The notes under the pieces: model-generated | Seen by the model: only the letters and a program-made list of their open reading frames with translations | Database searches by the model: none | What the model was told of the DNA's origin: nothing | Program-made: the position numbers and the translations under genes | Origin: Ruegeria arenilitoris | GTDB lineage: Bacteria > Pseudomonadota > Alphaproteobacteria > Rhodobacterales > Rhodobacteraceae | Length of the DNA: 64,000 bases | Assembly (NCBI RefSeq): GCF_013032855.1 | Contig: NZ_WQDA01000002.1 | Coordinates: 682,001 to 746,000, forward strand | Reading direction: 5' to 3' | Part shown: positions 28,210 to 40,356 of the stretch, piece by piece | How the letters are laid out: each line of letters starts with the position of its first letter | Position numbering within the stretch: the first letter of the stretch is position 1

Positions 28210-29124
28210 TCAGACCTGCGACGTCCGCACCACATCGCCGATCCGCGAGATCATGAAATCCATGAACAGTCGCGCTTTGGGGTCCTGATGACGCCGATGC
28301 GTGTAGAGACACGCCATCTGGACCGAAACCGGTGGCGTGTCGACGGCAACGGGCACCAATCGCCCGGCCTTGAGATGCTCGGCCACTTCAAAAACAGGTT
28401 TCATCGCGATCCCCTGCCCAGCCAGCGCCCAATCAGTCAGAACATCGCCATCGTCGCACTCGAACCGCCCGGACACCGCAAACCGTTTCGGTCCTTCGGC
28501 TGTCTGCAGTAGCCATTGGAACTCGGTCGCCCCGGGGAATCGCAGGTTCAGACATTCGTGCCGGTCCGAGATCAGGTCCGCCCCGGTCCGGGGCATGCCC
28601 CGGCGCGCAACATAGTCTGGCGCAGCACACAAGACGCGCTGGCAATCCGCGATTTTGCGGATCCGCAAAGTGCTGTCTTCGGGTTGACCGATGAAGAACG
28701 CCAGATCCAGCCCTTCGGTCGTGAGATCAACAGACCTGTCCGTCAGACGCAGCCGCACGTCAATCTCGGGGTAGTCGGCAAGAAATTCAGGGACTTGAGG
28801 CGCTAACAGCCGTCGCCCGACCCCCAGTGGAGCCGCAACAAAAAGCGATCCCCGGGGCGCTTCGGTCAGGTGCACGACCTGCGCCTCGGCCTCGTTCACG
28901 GCATCCAGAACCGCAACCGCACCGGGGTAGAACGCCCGGCCCTGCTCGGTCGGGCTGAGGTTTCGGGTGGTACGCTGGAACAATCGCACACCCAAATGAT
29001 CTTCGAGCTGGGAAATCCGCGCCGAAGTCACCGCTGGCGAGATTCGCAGATCGCGTCCGGCCGCGGACATGCTGCCAAGATCATAGACCCGGACAAAGGT
29101 ACGGATATTGTCGAGATAGGACAT
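28210..29124 (-). CDS. LysR-family regulator, probable purine pathway regulator
   Basis: A 304-residue LysR-type transcription factor. The N-terminal helix-turn-helix covers about 1-60 (FVRVYDLGSMSAAGRDLRIS then AVTSARISQLEDHLGVRLFQR) and the rest is the periplasmic-binding-like effector domain. It sits between uraH and puuD and is divergent from puuD, the usual arrangement for a LysR protein controlling its neighbour. The effector is not known; urate or allantoin would be natural guesses. ATG 29124 was chosen because it starts at the conserved MSYLDNIRTF. Confidence 0.88.
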   Translation of the reverse strand: MSYLDNIRTFVRVYDLGSMSAAGRDLRISPAVTSARISQLEDHLGVRLFQRTTRNLSPTEQGRAFYPGAVAVLDAVNEAEAQVVHLTEAPRGSLFVAAPLGVGRRLLAPQVPEFLADYPEIDVRLRLTDRSVDLTTEGLDLAFFIGQPEDSTLRIRKIADCQRVLCAAPDYVARRGMPRTGADLISDRHECLNLRFPGATEFQWLLQTAEGPKRFAVSGRFECDDGDVLTDWALAGQGIAMKPVFEVAEHLKAGRLVPVAVDTPPVSVQMACLYTHRRHQDPKARLFMDFMISRIGDVVRTSQV

Positions 29125-29219
29125 CTTTTCGTTTTTTTTGATACAGTTTGACAATATACGGGAATACCGAAGAAAACCCCGTTTGCCTAGTGTGTCGGCA
29201 AGCAATCGGAGAGCTTTGC
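29125..29219. promoter_or_regulatory. LysR / puuD divergent promoter region
   Basis: A 95-base AT-rich spacer containing a run of eight T (about 29132-29139) and GATACAGTTTGACAATAT at 29140-29157, with a TTGACA element at 29148-29153. A T-N11-A-type LysR box would be expected here, but I cannot fix it with certainty. The puuD ribosome site GGAGAG lies at 29208-29213. Confidence 0.4.
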
Positions 29220-30443
29220 ATGTATGAATTCGCCGTGTTCTGGGACTGGATGGCATTTGCGGTGCGGTGGCTGCATGTCATCACGGCAATCGCCTGGATC
29301 GGATCGTCGTTCTATTTCATCGCGCTGGATCTTGGCCTGAACCGCGACATCCCCGGTCCTGCTGATGGCGAGGAATGGCAGGTGCATGGCGGCGGCTTCT
29401 ACCATATCCAGAAATACCTCGTGGCGCCCGAGCGGATGCCCGACCACCTGACCTGGTTCAAATGGGAAAGCTATGCAACCTGGCTCAGCGGCGCGGCACT
29501 GCTGATGATCGTCTACTGGGTGGGCGGCGAGCTGTATCTGATCGACGCACAGAAGGCCGATCTGGCGCTGTGGCAGGGCATCCTGATCTCGGCGGCATCG
29601 CTGACCGTGGGCTGGCTGATCTATGATTTCCTGTGCAAATCGGGTCTGGGTGAGCGTCCGACCCTGTTGATGCTGCTGCTGTTCGTTCTGCTGGTGGCGA
29701 TGGGCTGGGGATACAACCAGATCTTCACCGGCCGCGCGATGATGCTGCATCTGGGCGCCTTCACCGCCACGATCATGACGGCCAATGTGTTTTTCATCAT
29801 CATGCCCAACCAACGGATCGTGGTGGATGACCTGAAAAATGGCCGCACCCCGGACCCAAAATACGGCAAGATCGCCAAGCTGCGCTCGACCCACAACAAC
29901 TATCTGACTTTGCCGGTGGTCTTCCTGATGCTGTCGAACCATTACCCGCTGGCCTTTGCGACCGAATACAACTGGATCATCGCGGCGCTGGTGTTCCTGA
30001 TGGGCGTCACCATCCGGCACTATTTCAACACACGCCACGCCCGGGCCGGCAACCCGACCTGGACCTGGCTTGTGACGGCCCTGCTGTTCATCGCCATCAT
30101 GTGGCTGTCCACTGCGCCGATGTACAAACCGCTGGAAGAGGCCGAGGCGCAGCCCCTGACACAGTTCGAGGAGCGCTTTGTGCAGGCCAGCGGCTTTGAA
30201 GAAGCCCATGACGTAGTCTTGGGGCGCTGTTCGATGTGCCACGCGCGCGAGCCCGTCTGGGACGGAATCCTCTGGGCCCCCAAGGGTGTTCTTCTGGAGA
30301 CCGAAGGTGACATCGCGCGCAATGCCGAGCAAATCTATCTGCAGGCTGGAGTCAGCCACGCGATGCCGCCGGCCAACGTCACCTATATGGAACCCGAAGA
30401 CCGCGAGGCCATTATCCGCTGGTTCCGAAACGCGGGCCTGTAG
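29220..30443 (+). CDS. puuD: Membrane-bound urate oxidase PuuD with C-terminal cytochrome c
   Basis: A 407-residue integral membrane urate hydroxylase (DUF989 domain) that makes 5-hydroxyisourate. About eight hydrophobic segments span residues 10-300. The C-terminal 90 residues are a cytochrome c domain with haem motif CSMCH at about 337-341 and a likely axial Met in SHAMPPANV near 383. The haem implies electrons go to the respiratory chain rather than to O2 with peroxide formation as in soluble uricase. GGAGAG six bases upstream supports the ATG at 29220. Confidence 0.93.
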   Translation: MYEFAVFWDWMAFAVRWLHVITAIAWIGSSFYFIALDLGLNRDIPGPADGEEWQVHGGGFYHIQKYLVAPERMPDHLTWFKWESYATWLSGAALLMIVYWVGGELYLIDAQKADLALWQGILISAASLTVGWLIYDFLCKSGLGERPTLLMLLLFVLLVAMGWGYNQIFTGRAMMLHLGAFTATIMTANVFFIIMPNQRIVVDDLKNGRTPDPKYGKIAKLRSTHNNYLTLPVVFLMLSNHYPLAFATEYNWIIAALVFLMGVTIRHYFNTRHARAGNPTWTWLVTALLFIAIMWLSTAPMYKPLEEAEAQPLTQFEERFVQASGFEEAHDVVLGRCSMCHAREPVWDGILWAPKGVLLETEGDIARNAEQIYLQAGVSHAMPPANVTYMEPEDREAIIRWFRNAGL

Positions 30444-30543
30444 CGGCAGCTTTTCCACAACTTCGCATGGGAACGGGAAATCCGCGTTTATTTCTTTGCC
30501 TGAGCGGTTTGAGATGGTCTAACTATTCTCCAAGGGATCGTGA

Positions 30544-30560
30544 CGCCGCGACAAGCGGCG
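30544..30560 (+). other. GC hairpin upstream of tamA
   Basis: CGCCGC-GACAA-GCGGCG forms a 6-bp stem 36 bases before the tamA start, in the spacer after puuD. It could end puuD transcription weakly or fold in the tamA leader; no T-run follows. Confidence 0.3.
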
Positions 30561-30596
30561 CAAATTAATGCGGCCCGGGACAGGTGGAGCCATTTG

Positions 30597-32402
30597 ATGC
30601 AGGCGAGCAGGCGTAGGGGCGGTCTGAAGAACTGGTGCGCGGGTGTGTTTTTTGCCCTCGCCCCGACCTGTGCGATGGCACTGGAAACATCGCTTGCAGC
30701 GCCAGGTTTGTCGGACGACCTGAAAAAGCAGATTGAGGAAACGTCCTCGGTCATGACTGCCGACAACCGGGGTCTGGACACGCCGCTTGAAGTTCTGTCC
30801 GCCGCATTGTCGGATTACCGAACGATCGTGCAAATCCTCTATGATGCCGGATATTTCGGCCCGTCGGTCAGCATCAAACTGGACGGAAAGGAAGCGGCAG
30901 ATCTCAGTTCGCTGAGCGTTCCTGCACAGATCAATCGGGCAACGATCACCATTCGCCCCGGCAAAGCGTACAATTTCGGAACCGCAGTCGTTCAGCCTCT
31001 GGCCCCCGATACCGAGTTGCCCGAAGAGTTTGCCTCCGGCAAGCTGGCCACGACCGGCGCCATTCAACAGGCGACTTCGGCCGGGATTCAGGCCTGGAAG
31101 GACGCGGGCCACGCCAAAGCGAAACTGCGCGATCAACAGATCATCGCCCGGCACGCACAGGCCCAGCTGGACGCCCGGATCGACCTGGACCAAGGACCGC
31201 GCCTGAAGTTCGGCAAGATGTATATCGAAGGCGGCACCGATGTCCGCCACAGTTCGATCGAGAAAATCGCCGGTTTCCCGTCGGGCGAGGTCTACTCGCC
31301 CGAAAAGCTGCAAAAGGTCGGCACACGGCTGCGGCGGACCGGTACGTTCAGCACCGTCTCGATCCAGGAACGGGACACGCCGAACCCGGACGGCACGCTG
31401 GATTTCGACGCCACCTTCGAGGACTTGCCCAAACGCCGCTTGACGTTTGGGGTCGAACTGGCCTCGCGCGATGGCTTGGACGTGACCGCGACCTGGACCC
31501 ACCGCAACGTGTTCCGCCGCGCTCAACGGCTGCGCTTTGAGGCCGCCATCCGAAACATCGGCGGGTCTGAGGATATCGACGGGCGGTTGGGTCTGCGTCT
31601 GGATCAGCCCGACCGACTGGGCCCCGACGACAACACCTTCTGGAGCGCGCTGCTCGAGCGCCGAAATACCGACAATTACAGCGTGTCGGTTGCCTCGCTG
31701 ACCTATGGTGCGCGGCGGACGTTCTCGGACGAGTTGTATGCCGAGGCGGCTGTGGGCTTTTCCATCTCAAACGCTGACGACGCCTATGGTGACGGCCGCA
31801 AGTTCCGATATTTCATCATTCCGTTCCGGTCCGAGTGGGACAAACGCGACAGCAAGGTCAGCGCCACCCGCGGGTATTACCTGGACAGCCAATTCATGCC
31901 CTTTGTCGGCATCTCGGGCACGGATACCGGGCTGCGCCTGTTTTTCGACGGTCGCGCCTATACCAGCCTGGGCACTGGCGGTCGGATCGTACTGGCTGGT
32001 CGGGTGCAACTTGGATCGATCCTCGGCCCCCCGGCAGATGGTGTCACACCGGATTTCCTGTTCTTCTCCGGCGGCGCGGGCACCGTTCGCGGTCAGCCCT
32101 ATGAAAGCCTTGGTGTCCCCGTCGGCACGGGCATTGCCGGCGGCAAGTCCTTTCTTGGCCTGTCGGGCGAGGTGCGCGGCAAGGTCACTGAAAAGCTGTC
32201 TCTTGTTGGGTTTTACGACTACGGTATCGTGGACACGTCCTCGTTCATCGGCAGTGGCGCCGAGTACCACGCGGGCGCGGGCCTTGGCGTTCGGTACGAT
32301 CTGGGCGGCTTCGGCCCGCTGAGGCTGGACCTGGCGGTGCCTGTGCAAGGTGACACGGGCAACGGGCTGCAGTTCTATATCGGGATCGGGCAAGCATTTT
32401 GA
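30597..32402 (+). CDS. tamA: TamA-like Omp85 outer-membrane assembly protein
   Basis: A 601-residue BamA/Omp85-superfamily protein of the translocation and assembly module. A signal peptide (VFFALAPTCAMA) is followed by POTRA-like domains to about residue 270 (YDAGYFGPSVSI; RLKFGKMYIEGG; RTGTFSTVSIQE) and a C-terminal 16-strand barrel domain with the conserved FFSGGAGTVRGQPYESLG motif (RGxPY-type lid lock) and a terminal aromatic residue (QAF). AGGTGGAG before ATG 30597 fixes the start; an earlier GTG at 30540 has no ribosome site. It overlaps tamB. Confidence 0.92.
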   Translation: MQASRRRGGLKNWCAGVFFALAPTCAMALETSLAAPGLSDDLKKQIEETSSVMTADNRGLDTPLEVLSAALSDYRTIVQILYDAGYFGPSVSIKLDGKEAADLSSLSVPAQINRATITIRPGKAYNFGTAVVQPLAPDTELPEEFASGKLATTGAIQQATSAGIQAWKDAGHAKAKLRDQQIIARHAQAQLDARIDLDQGPRLKFGKMYIEGGTDVRHSSIEKIAGFPSGEVYSPEKLQKVGTRLRRTGTFSTVSIQERDTPNPDGTLDFDATFEDLPKRRLTFGVELASRDGLDVTATWTHRNVFRRAQRLRFEAAIRNIGGSEDIDGRLGLRLDQPDRLGPDDNTFWSALLERRNTDNYSVSVASLTYGARRTFSDELYAEAAVGFSISNADDAYGDGRKFRYFIIPFRSEWDKRDSKVSATRGYYLDSQFMPFVGISGTDTGLRLFFDGRAYTSLGTGGRIVLAGRVQLGSILGPPADGVTPDFLFFSGGAGTVRGQPYESLGVPVGTGIAGGKSFLGLSGEVRGKVTEKLSLVGFYDYGIVDTSSFIGSGAEYHAGAGLGVRYDLGGFGPLRLDLAVPVQGDTGNGLQFYIGIGQAF

Positions 32403-35400
32403 GGCGTTACCTTTCATATCCTCTGGCAGTCGGGGCAACCGCCTTTGCCCTTTCGGGCCCCGTGGCCGCGCAAGAAGAAGAGAGCGGCGGTCTGCTGACC
32501 GATTTCCTGCAGAACACGTTATCCGGGGACAACCGCAATATCCGGGTCATCGGGCTGGAGGGCGCGCTGAGCTCTCGCGCACGCATCCAGGAGATCACGG
32601 TGGCCGACGACGAAGGGGTCTGGCTGACCATCAAGAACGCCGAGCTGGATTGGAACCGGCTGGCCCTGATCCGCGGCCGGTTTTCCGTGAACGCCCTGAC
32701 CGCCGAAGAAATCGACATCGCACGCGCGCCCGGCAAGACCACCACGGACGAACCGGCCGCCACCGCCGAGACCAAACCCTTTCAACTGCCCGAACTGCCC
32801 GTGGCGATCGAGATCGGTGAACTGCGCATTGACGAGTTGTCTCTGGGCGAACCGCTGATCGGCGTTGCAGCAGACCTTTCAGTGGACGGAAACCTGAATC
32901 TGGCCGATGGCGCGCTGGACACCAAGCTGGACATCAACCGGTTGGACCGGGCCGGCGATCAGATAAATCTTGTGGCCGGTTTCCAGAACGAAAGCCGGCA
33001 AATCGACCTGGACTTGACCGTCTCCGAGGCGTCAGGTGGGCTGATTTCGACCGCATTGAATATACCGGACAGCCCGCCCATCGGCCTGACGGCCAAAGGG
33101 TCCGGTCCGATCACCGACTTCACGGCGGATATCGGGCTGAGCAGTGACAATGTCGACCATGTCTCGGGCCAGGTGCGTCTGCGCGGGATCGAGAAGACCG
33201 AAGGGGCGGCAGACGAAGGCATTGCCTTTACCGCCGACCTGGGCGGCGACCTGACCCCATTTCTGGCCGCCAACATGGATACCTTCTTCGGTACGGATAC
33301 ACGCCTGTATGTCGATGGCCGTACCGGAGCCGAAGGTGCGCTGGAGATTACCGAGGCGGACATCACGTCCGAAGCTTTGAAACTGGAAGCGCAGCTCAGC
33401 CTTGGAACAGGCGGAGCGCTGCAACTGGCAGCCGTCCAGGCACGGATCTCGCCACCGGCTGGGGACGACGTGGTCCTGCCATTCGGTGGAGGAGACACAT
33501 CCGTCAAGGCCGCACAGCTCTCTGCCCTGTTCGACCACGAGAACGGCAATCATTGGGACCTGAGCCTGACGACCGACAACGTTGTCACACCCCAAGTCCA
33601 GATTGCGCACACGCGGTTGACCGCACAGGGCACCCTGACTCAGATCGGCGGTCTGGACCTGACCGGAGACCTTCAAGCCTCTCTGGATGGTTTGGACTTG
33701 GCTGACCCTGCTCTGAACACAGCGGTGGGCGATCGCATTACCCTGGATGGCCTGTTCGAATACGGACGGGACAAATCGCTCCGACTATCGGGTTTCGAAC
33801 TTGGGGGAACCGACTATTCAGCGACCGCCGATGCCGTCGTCAGCGGGCTTGAAAGCGGTCTGAAGATTGACGGATCGGCAACGGTGCAGGCGTCCGATCT
33901 GTCTCGTTTCTCTGAGGTCGCCAAATTGGATCTGGGCGGCCGGGCATCGGTCCGGGTCGAGGGGGCGGGCTCGCCGTTGGAGGGCAGTTTTGACGGCAAG
34001 CTGGCCGTTTCCGGACAAAACCTGTCCACTGGTCGGGACGACATCGACCCCATCATCGCGGGCGAGACGGACATCACGCTGGACGCCAAGCGGGATGCAA
34101 ACGGCATCCTGATCCGCGCTTTCACCATCGACGGCGAAACGCTGAACGCACAGGCGGATGGCGCGGTCACCACTCCGAACGGCAATCTGACCATCGACGG
34201 CCAGGCCCGGGTGAATGCCTCGGACCTCTCTGTATTCTCCGGCCTCGCCAAGCGCGACCTTGCGGGGGCCGTTCAGGCCCAGGTGGATGGCAAAGGCACC
34301 GTGCAGACCCTTGAGTTTGATGGCACTGCGCAGGTGACGACTACAGACCTGCAAACCGGGCTGGATCAGGTGGATCCGCTTGTGACCGGCCGCGTTGTCC
34401 TGAACTTCGACGGGGCCCGCACCGGTGACCGGATCGAAATCCGCAAGGCGACCGTTGACGCAGCCACGCTGAGTGCCCAAGTCGCGGCAACCATCGACGA
34501 TCCGACCGGAAACCTGGCCTTTGACGGTCAGGCGCAGGTCAATGCCCCCGACCTGTCCGTCTTTTCCGGACTGGCAGGCCGTACGTTGGCGGGCGCGGTC
34601 ACGGCGGATGTGACCGGTCGAGGGGCCCGTGGCAGCAAAGTCTTCGACGTGCAGGGCAAAATCAATGCAGAGGACATCTTGACCGGAATCGATGCCGTGG
34701 ATGCGCTGATCCCCGGACAGACGACGCTGACAGTCGACGCATCGAACGGCGACGAAGGGTTGAACATTCGCAACTTCCGGCTTGCAGGGACCGCCTTGTC
34801 CGCCAACGCATCCGGCATCTTGAGCCGCGAAAGCGGCGGGCTGAGCTTCTCCGCCGCGTTGGACGACCTCGCCCGGGTTTCACAGACCCTGACAGGACCG
34901 CTGAAGGTGAACGGGAATGTGGCCCCCACATCCAGCGGGGTCGAGGGCACGGTCAGAGTGACCGGCCCGGAGACGTCCTACGCCAATCTGGTAGGCAGCG
35001 TGAATACGGATGGCTCGGCCGACCTGGACTTTGACGCCAAGTTCGATCGGGTCGAACGTTTTGCGCCCGAATTTCCGGGCAGCTTGACGGCGAAAGGCAA
35101 TGCAACGCGCCAGAACGGCGTGTGGACCATTGATGCCAATGCCGCCGGACCGGCCGAGATCAGCAGTGCCGTCAAAGGAACCTACGACGAAGCCTCGGGC
35201 AATGCCGACATTTCTGCACAGGGCGGCGTCAATCTGGGCATTGCAAACATCTTCATCACGCCCAACAAGATCGACGGATCGGCCCGGTTCGACCTGGCGT
35301 TGAAGGGCAAGCCGGCGCTGGATTCGCTGAGTGGTCAGATCACCACCTCAGGGACGTCGATGGCGATCCCCAGCGTTGGGCAGACCATCACCGATATCGG

Positions 35401-36490
35401 TGGAACGGTAGACCTTGCCAACAGCCGCGCAACGATTTCGATGCGCGGCGGCATGCGCGCCGGAGGCGGATTTACGGTCAGTGGCCCGGTCGACCTGACA
35501 CCGCCGTTCAACGCGCAGATCACAACTGCAATCAACAATCTCGTCCTGACCGACAATCTTCTGTACGAGACCACGTTGAACGGCCAAGTCGCTATGACGG
35601 GCGCCCTGGCAGGGAACAGTTCGCTGGCCGGGCAGATCACGTTTGGCGAGACCAATATCAACCTGGCCGCGGCATCTGGCGCGGTGGGGGCCGCGCCGAT
35701 CCCCAAGATCGAACACGTGAACGAAAGCAATGCCAGCTACGTCACTCGGGAACGGGCGCAGCTGGTAGAAAACGAGAAAACGTCACAATCGGACTCTCGC
35801 ATCTCTCTCGACATCAGCCTGTTGGCCCCCAAGGCGGTTTTCGTACGGGGCCGCGGTGTGAATGCTGAATTGGGCGGTGCGATCTTCATCAAGGGCACCA
35901 CCAAATCCGTCATCCCATCGGGCCAGATCGAACTGATCCGCGGTAATCTGGACATCCTTGGCCGGAGGCTGGCGCTGACCAAGGGCGTGGTCAGCCTGCA
36001 GGGCGACCTGACGCCGTATATCGAGTTCGAATCCTCGGCCAGCACTTCGGATGGAACCGCAACGTTGGAAATCGCGGGCCCTCTGGATTCTCCGACAGTC
36101 GATGTGTTCTCGGACCCCGAACGCCCCGCCGAAGAGGCGCTGGCCATGCTGCTGTTCGGCAACCGCTTTTCCGAACTGTCCCCGTTTGTCATCGCCCAGA
36201 TGGCCGCGTCGCTGGCCCAACTGAGCGGTGCCGGTGGCGATGCCACCAAGGGCGTTCGGGACGCCACGGGCGTAGATACCGTCGACGTCGGCGCGACCGA
36301 GGGCGGCGGCGGGCGTCTGGGCGCCGGCGCTTATCTGAGCGACAACCTGTACACCGATTTCACCGTGAACACCGAAGGCGACACCGAGGTGAACCTGAAC
36401 CTGGACGTCAGCGACAGCGTGACGGTGCGCGGCACCGTAGATGGGCGCGGCGATACCGGCATCGGGATTTTCTTCGAGCGTGACTACTAG
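32399..36490 (+). CDS. tamB: TamB-like inner-membrane-anchored assembly protein
   Basis: A 1363-residue TamB homologue that links the inner membrane to TamA across the periplasm and is thought to move lipids or help outer-membrane protein insertion. The N-terminus is a signal anchor (YPLAVGATAFALSGPVAAQ), the long middle is beta-rich and repetitive, and the conserved TamB domain lies at about 1090-1363 (LRGNLDILGRRLALTKGVVSLQG-like region and MLLFGNRFSELSPFVIAQMAASLAQL). Start is TTG 32399, overlapping the tamA stop (TTGA). Residues 488-814 are three 109-residue tandem repeats, annotated separately. Confidence 0.92.
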   Translation: MRRYLSYPLAVGATAFALSGPVAAQEEESGGLLTDFLQNTLSGDNRNIRVIGLEGALSSRARIQEITVADDEGVWLTIKNAELDWNRLALIRGRFSVNALTAEEIDIARAPGKTTTDEPAATAETKPFQLPELPVAIEIGELRIDELSLGEPLIGVAADLSVDGNLNLADGALDTKLDINRLDRAGDQINLVAGFQNESRQIDLDLTVSEASGGLISTALNIPDSPPIGLTAKGSGPITDFTADIGLSSDNVDHVSGQVRLRGIEKTEGAADEGIAFTADLGGDLTPFLAANMDTFFGTDTRLYVDGRTGAEGALEITEADITSEALKLEAQLSLGTGGALQLAAVQARISPPAGDDVVLPFGGGDTSVKAAQLSALFDHENGNHWDLSLTTDNVVTPQVQIAHTRLTAQGTLTQIGGLDLTGDLQASLDGLDLADPALNTAVGDRITLDGLFEYGRDKSLRLSGFELGGTDYSATADAVVSGLESGLKIDGSATVQASDLSRFSEVAKLDLGGRASVRVEGAGSPLEGSFDGKLAVSGQNLSTGRDDIDPIIAGETDITLDAKRDANGILIRAFTIDGETLNAQADGAVTTPNGNLTIDGQARVNASDLSVFSGLAKRDLAGAVQAQVDGKGTVQTLEFDGTAQVTTTDLQTGLDQVDPLVTGRVVLNFDGARTGDRIEIRKATVDAATLSAQVAATIDDPTGNLAFDGQAQVNAPDLSVFSGLAGRTLAGAVTADVTGRGARGSKVFDVQGKINAEDILTGIDAVDALIPGQTTLTVDASNGDEGLNIRNFRLAGTALSANASGILSRESGGLSFSAALDDLARVSQTLTGPLKVNGNVAPTSSGVEGTVRVTGPETSYANLVGSVNTDGSADLDFDAKFDRVERFAPEFPGSLTAKGNATRQNGVWTIDANAAGPAEISSAVKGTYDEASGNADISAQGGVNLGIANIFITPNKIDGSARFDLALKGKPALDSLSGQITTSGTSMAIPSVGQTITDIGGTVDLANSRATISMRGGMRAGGGFTVSGPVDLTPPFNAQITTAINNLVLTDNLLYETTLNGQVAMTGALAGNSSLAGQITFGETNINLAAASGAVGAAPIPKIEHVNESNASYVTRERAQLVENEKTSQSDSRISLDISLLAPKAVFVRGRGVNAELGGAIFIKGTTKSVIPSGQIELIRGNLDILGRRLALTKGVVSLQGDLTPYIEFESSASTSDGTATLEIAGPLDSPTVDVFSDPERPAEEALAMLLFGNRFSELSPFVIAQMAASLAQLSGAGGDATKGVRDATGVDTVDVGATEGGGGRLGAGAYLSDNLYTDFTVNTEGDTEVNLNLDVSDSVTVRGTVDGRGDTGIGIFFERDY
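33860..34840 (+). repeat. Three in-frame 327-bp repeats inside tamB
   Basis: Three consecutive units of exactly 109 codons: 33860-34186, 34187-34513 and 34514-34840. Each starts L-x-x-DG-x-A-x-V, continues with (A)SDLSVFSGLAKR-like, then a TGxDxxDPLxxG-like segment, and ends in a T/D-x-x-x-GN or GG turn. Units 2 and 3 are closest (DGQARVNASDLSVFSGLA versus DGQAQVNAPDLSVFSGLA). A decayed half-unit precedes unit 1. This looks like internal duplication of TamB's beta-taco segment. Confidence 0.85.
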
Positions 36491-36510
36491 GGTTGGGCGG
36501 GACCGCCACC

Positions 36511-36514
<4 letters not shown>
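36487..36514. terminator. Bidirectional hairpin spanning the tamB and dnaE stop codons
   Basis: CTAGGGT pairs with ACCCTAG and GGCGG with CCGCC around a 2-base turn, with a 2-base bulge, giving a 12-bp stem. The tamB TAG stop (36488-36490) and the dnaE stop (36511-36513 on the minus strand) lie in the two arms. It fits a shared terminator for convergent genes, although T-runs are absent. Confidence 0.55.
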
Positions 36515-40011
<3,497 letters not shown>

Positions 40012-40356
40012 ACGAGGCAGGCTATCGCACTCGCGACCCGGGAAAAAGCCGGAACAGTTAGGGCTGATTGCTGAAAAAATAGTCGCGCATTATTCGGAGA
40101 TTCCAGAAGGTGCTTCAGTCGACGCCGCCGGAGTTACACCAAAATCTCTTTCAATTCAGATGCCTAGATAATAATGACGTGGTGCATATCAAGGCATGGG
40201 ATCGGGAATGGTACATTCGGCAGGCAGTTTTTCTTGCCAGCGCGCACAGGCTGTTTCTAACATCTTCAGGCAAGCTACAAGCCCGCTTCTTTCTCTACGT
40301 CGCATCGAGACAGGAGCACCCATGGGCGCAACCGGGTAAGGCGACGGGTTTCAAGA
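40012..40356. promoter_or_regulatory. 345-base dnaE-xdhA divergent spacer
   Basis: A gene-free spacer that is visibly less GC-rich than its flanks. It holds a palindrome GAATG-GTA-CATTC at 40206-40218, an AT stretch TAGATAATAAT near 40167 that could be a -10 element, and a short open frame (about 40110-40350, +) with no recognisable product. No tRNA-like or riboswitch fold was recognised. It most likely carries the dnaE and xdhA promoters, possibly over a decayed gene remnant. Confidence 0.45.
40322..40339 (+). promoter_or_regulatory. Five-codon leader ORF before xdhA
   Basis: ATG GGC GCA ACC GGG TAA (peptide MGATG) follows AGGAG at 40312-40316 with a 5-base spacer, a much better ribosome site than the one in front of xdhA. 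xdhA begins 17 bases after its stop. It may be a leader ORF that controls xdhA translation, or the ribosome site may simply serve reinitiation. Confidence 0.35.
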
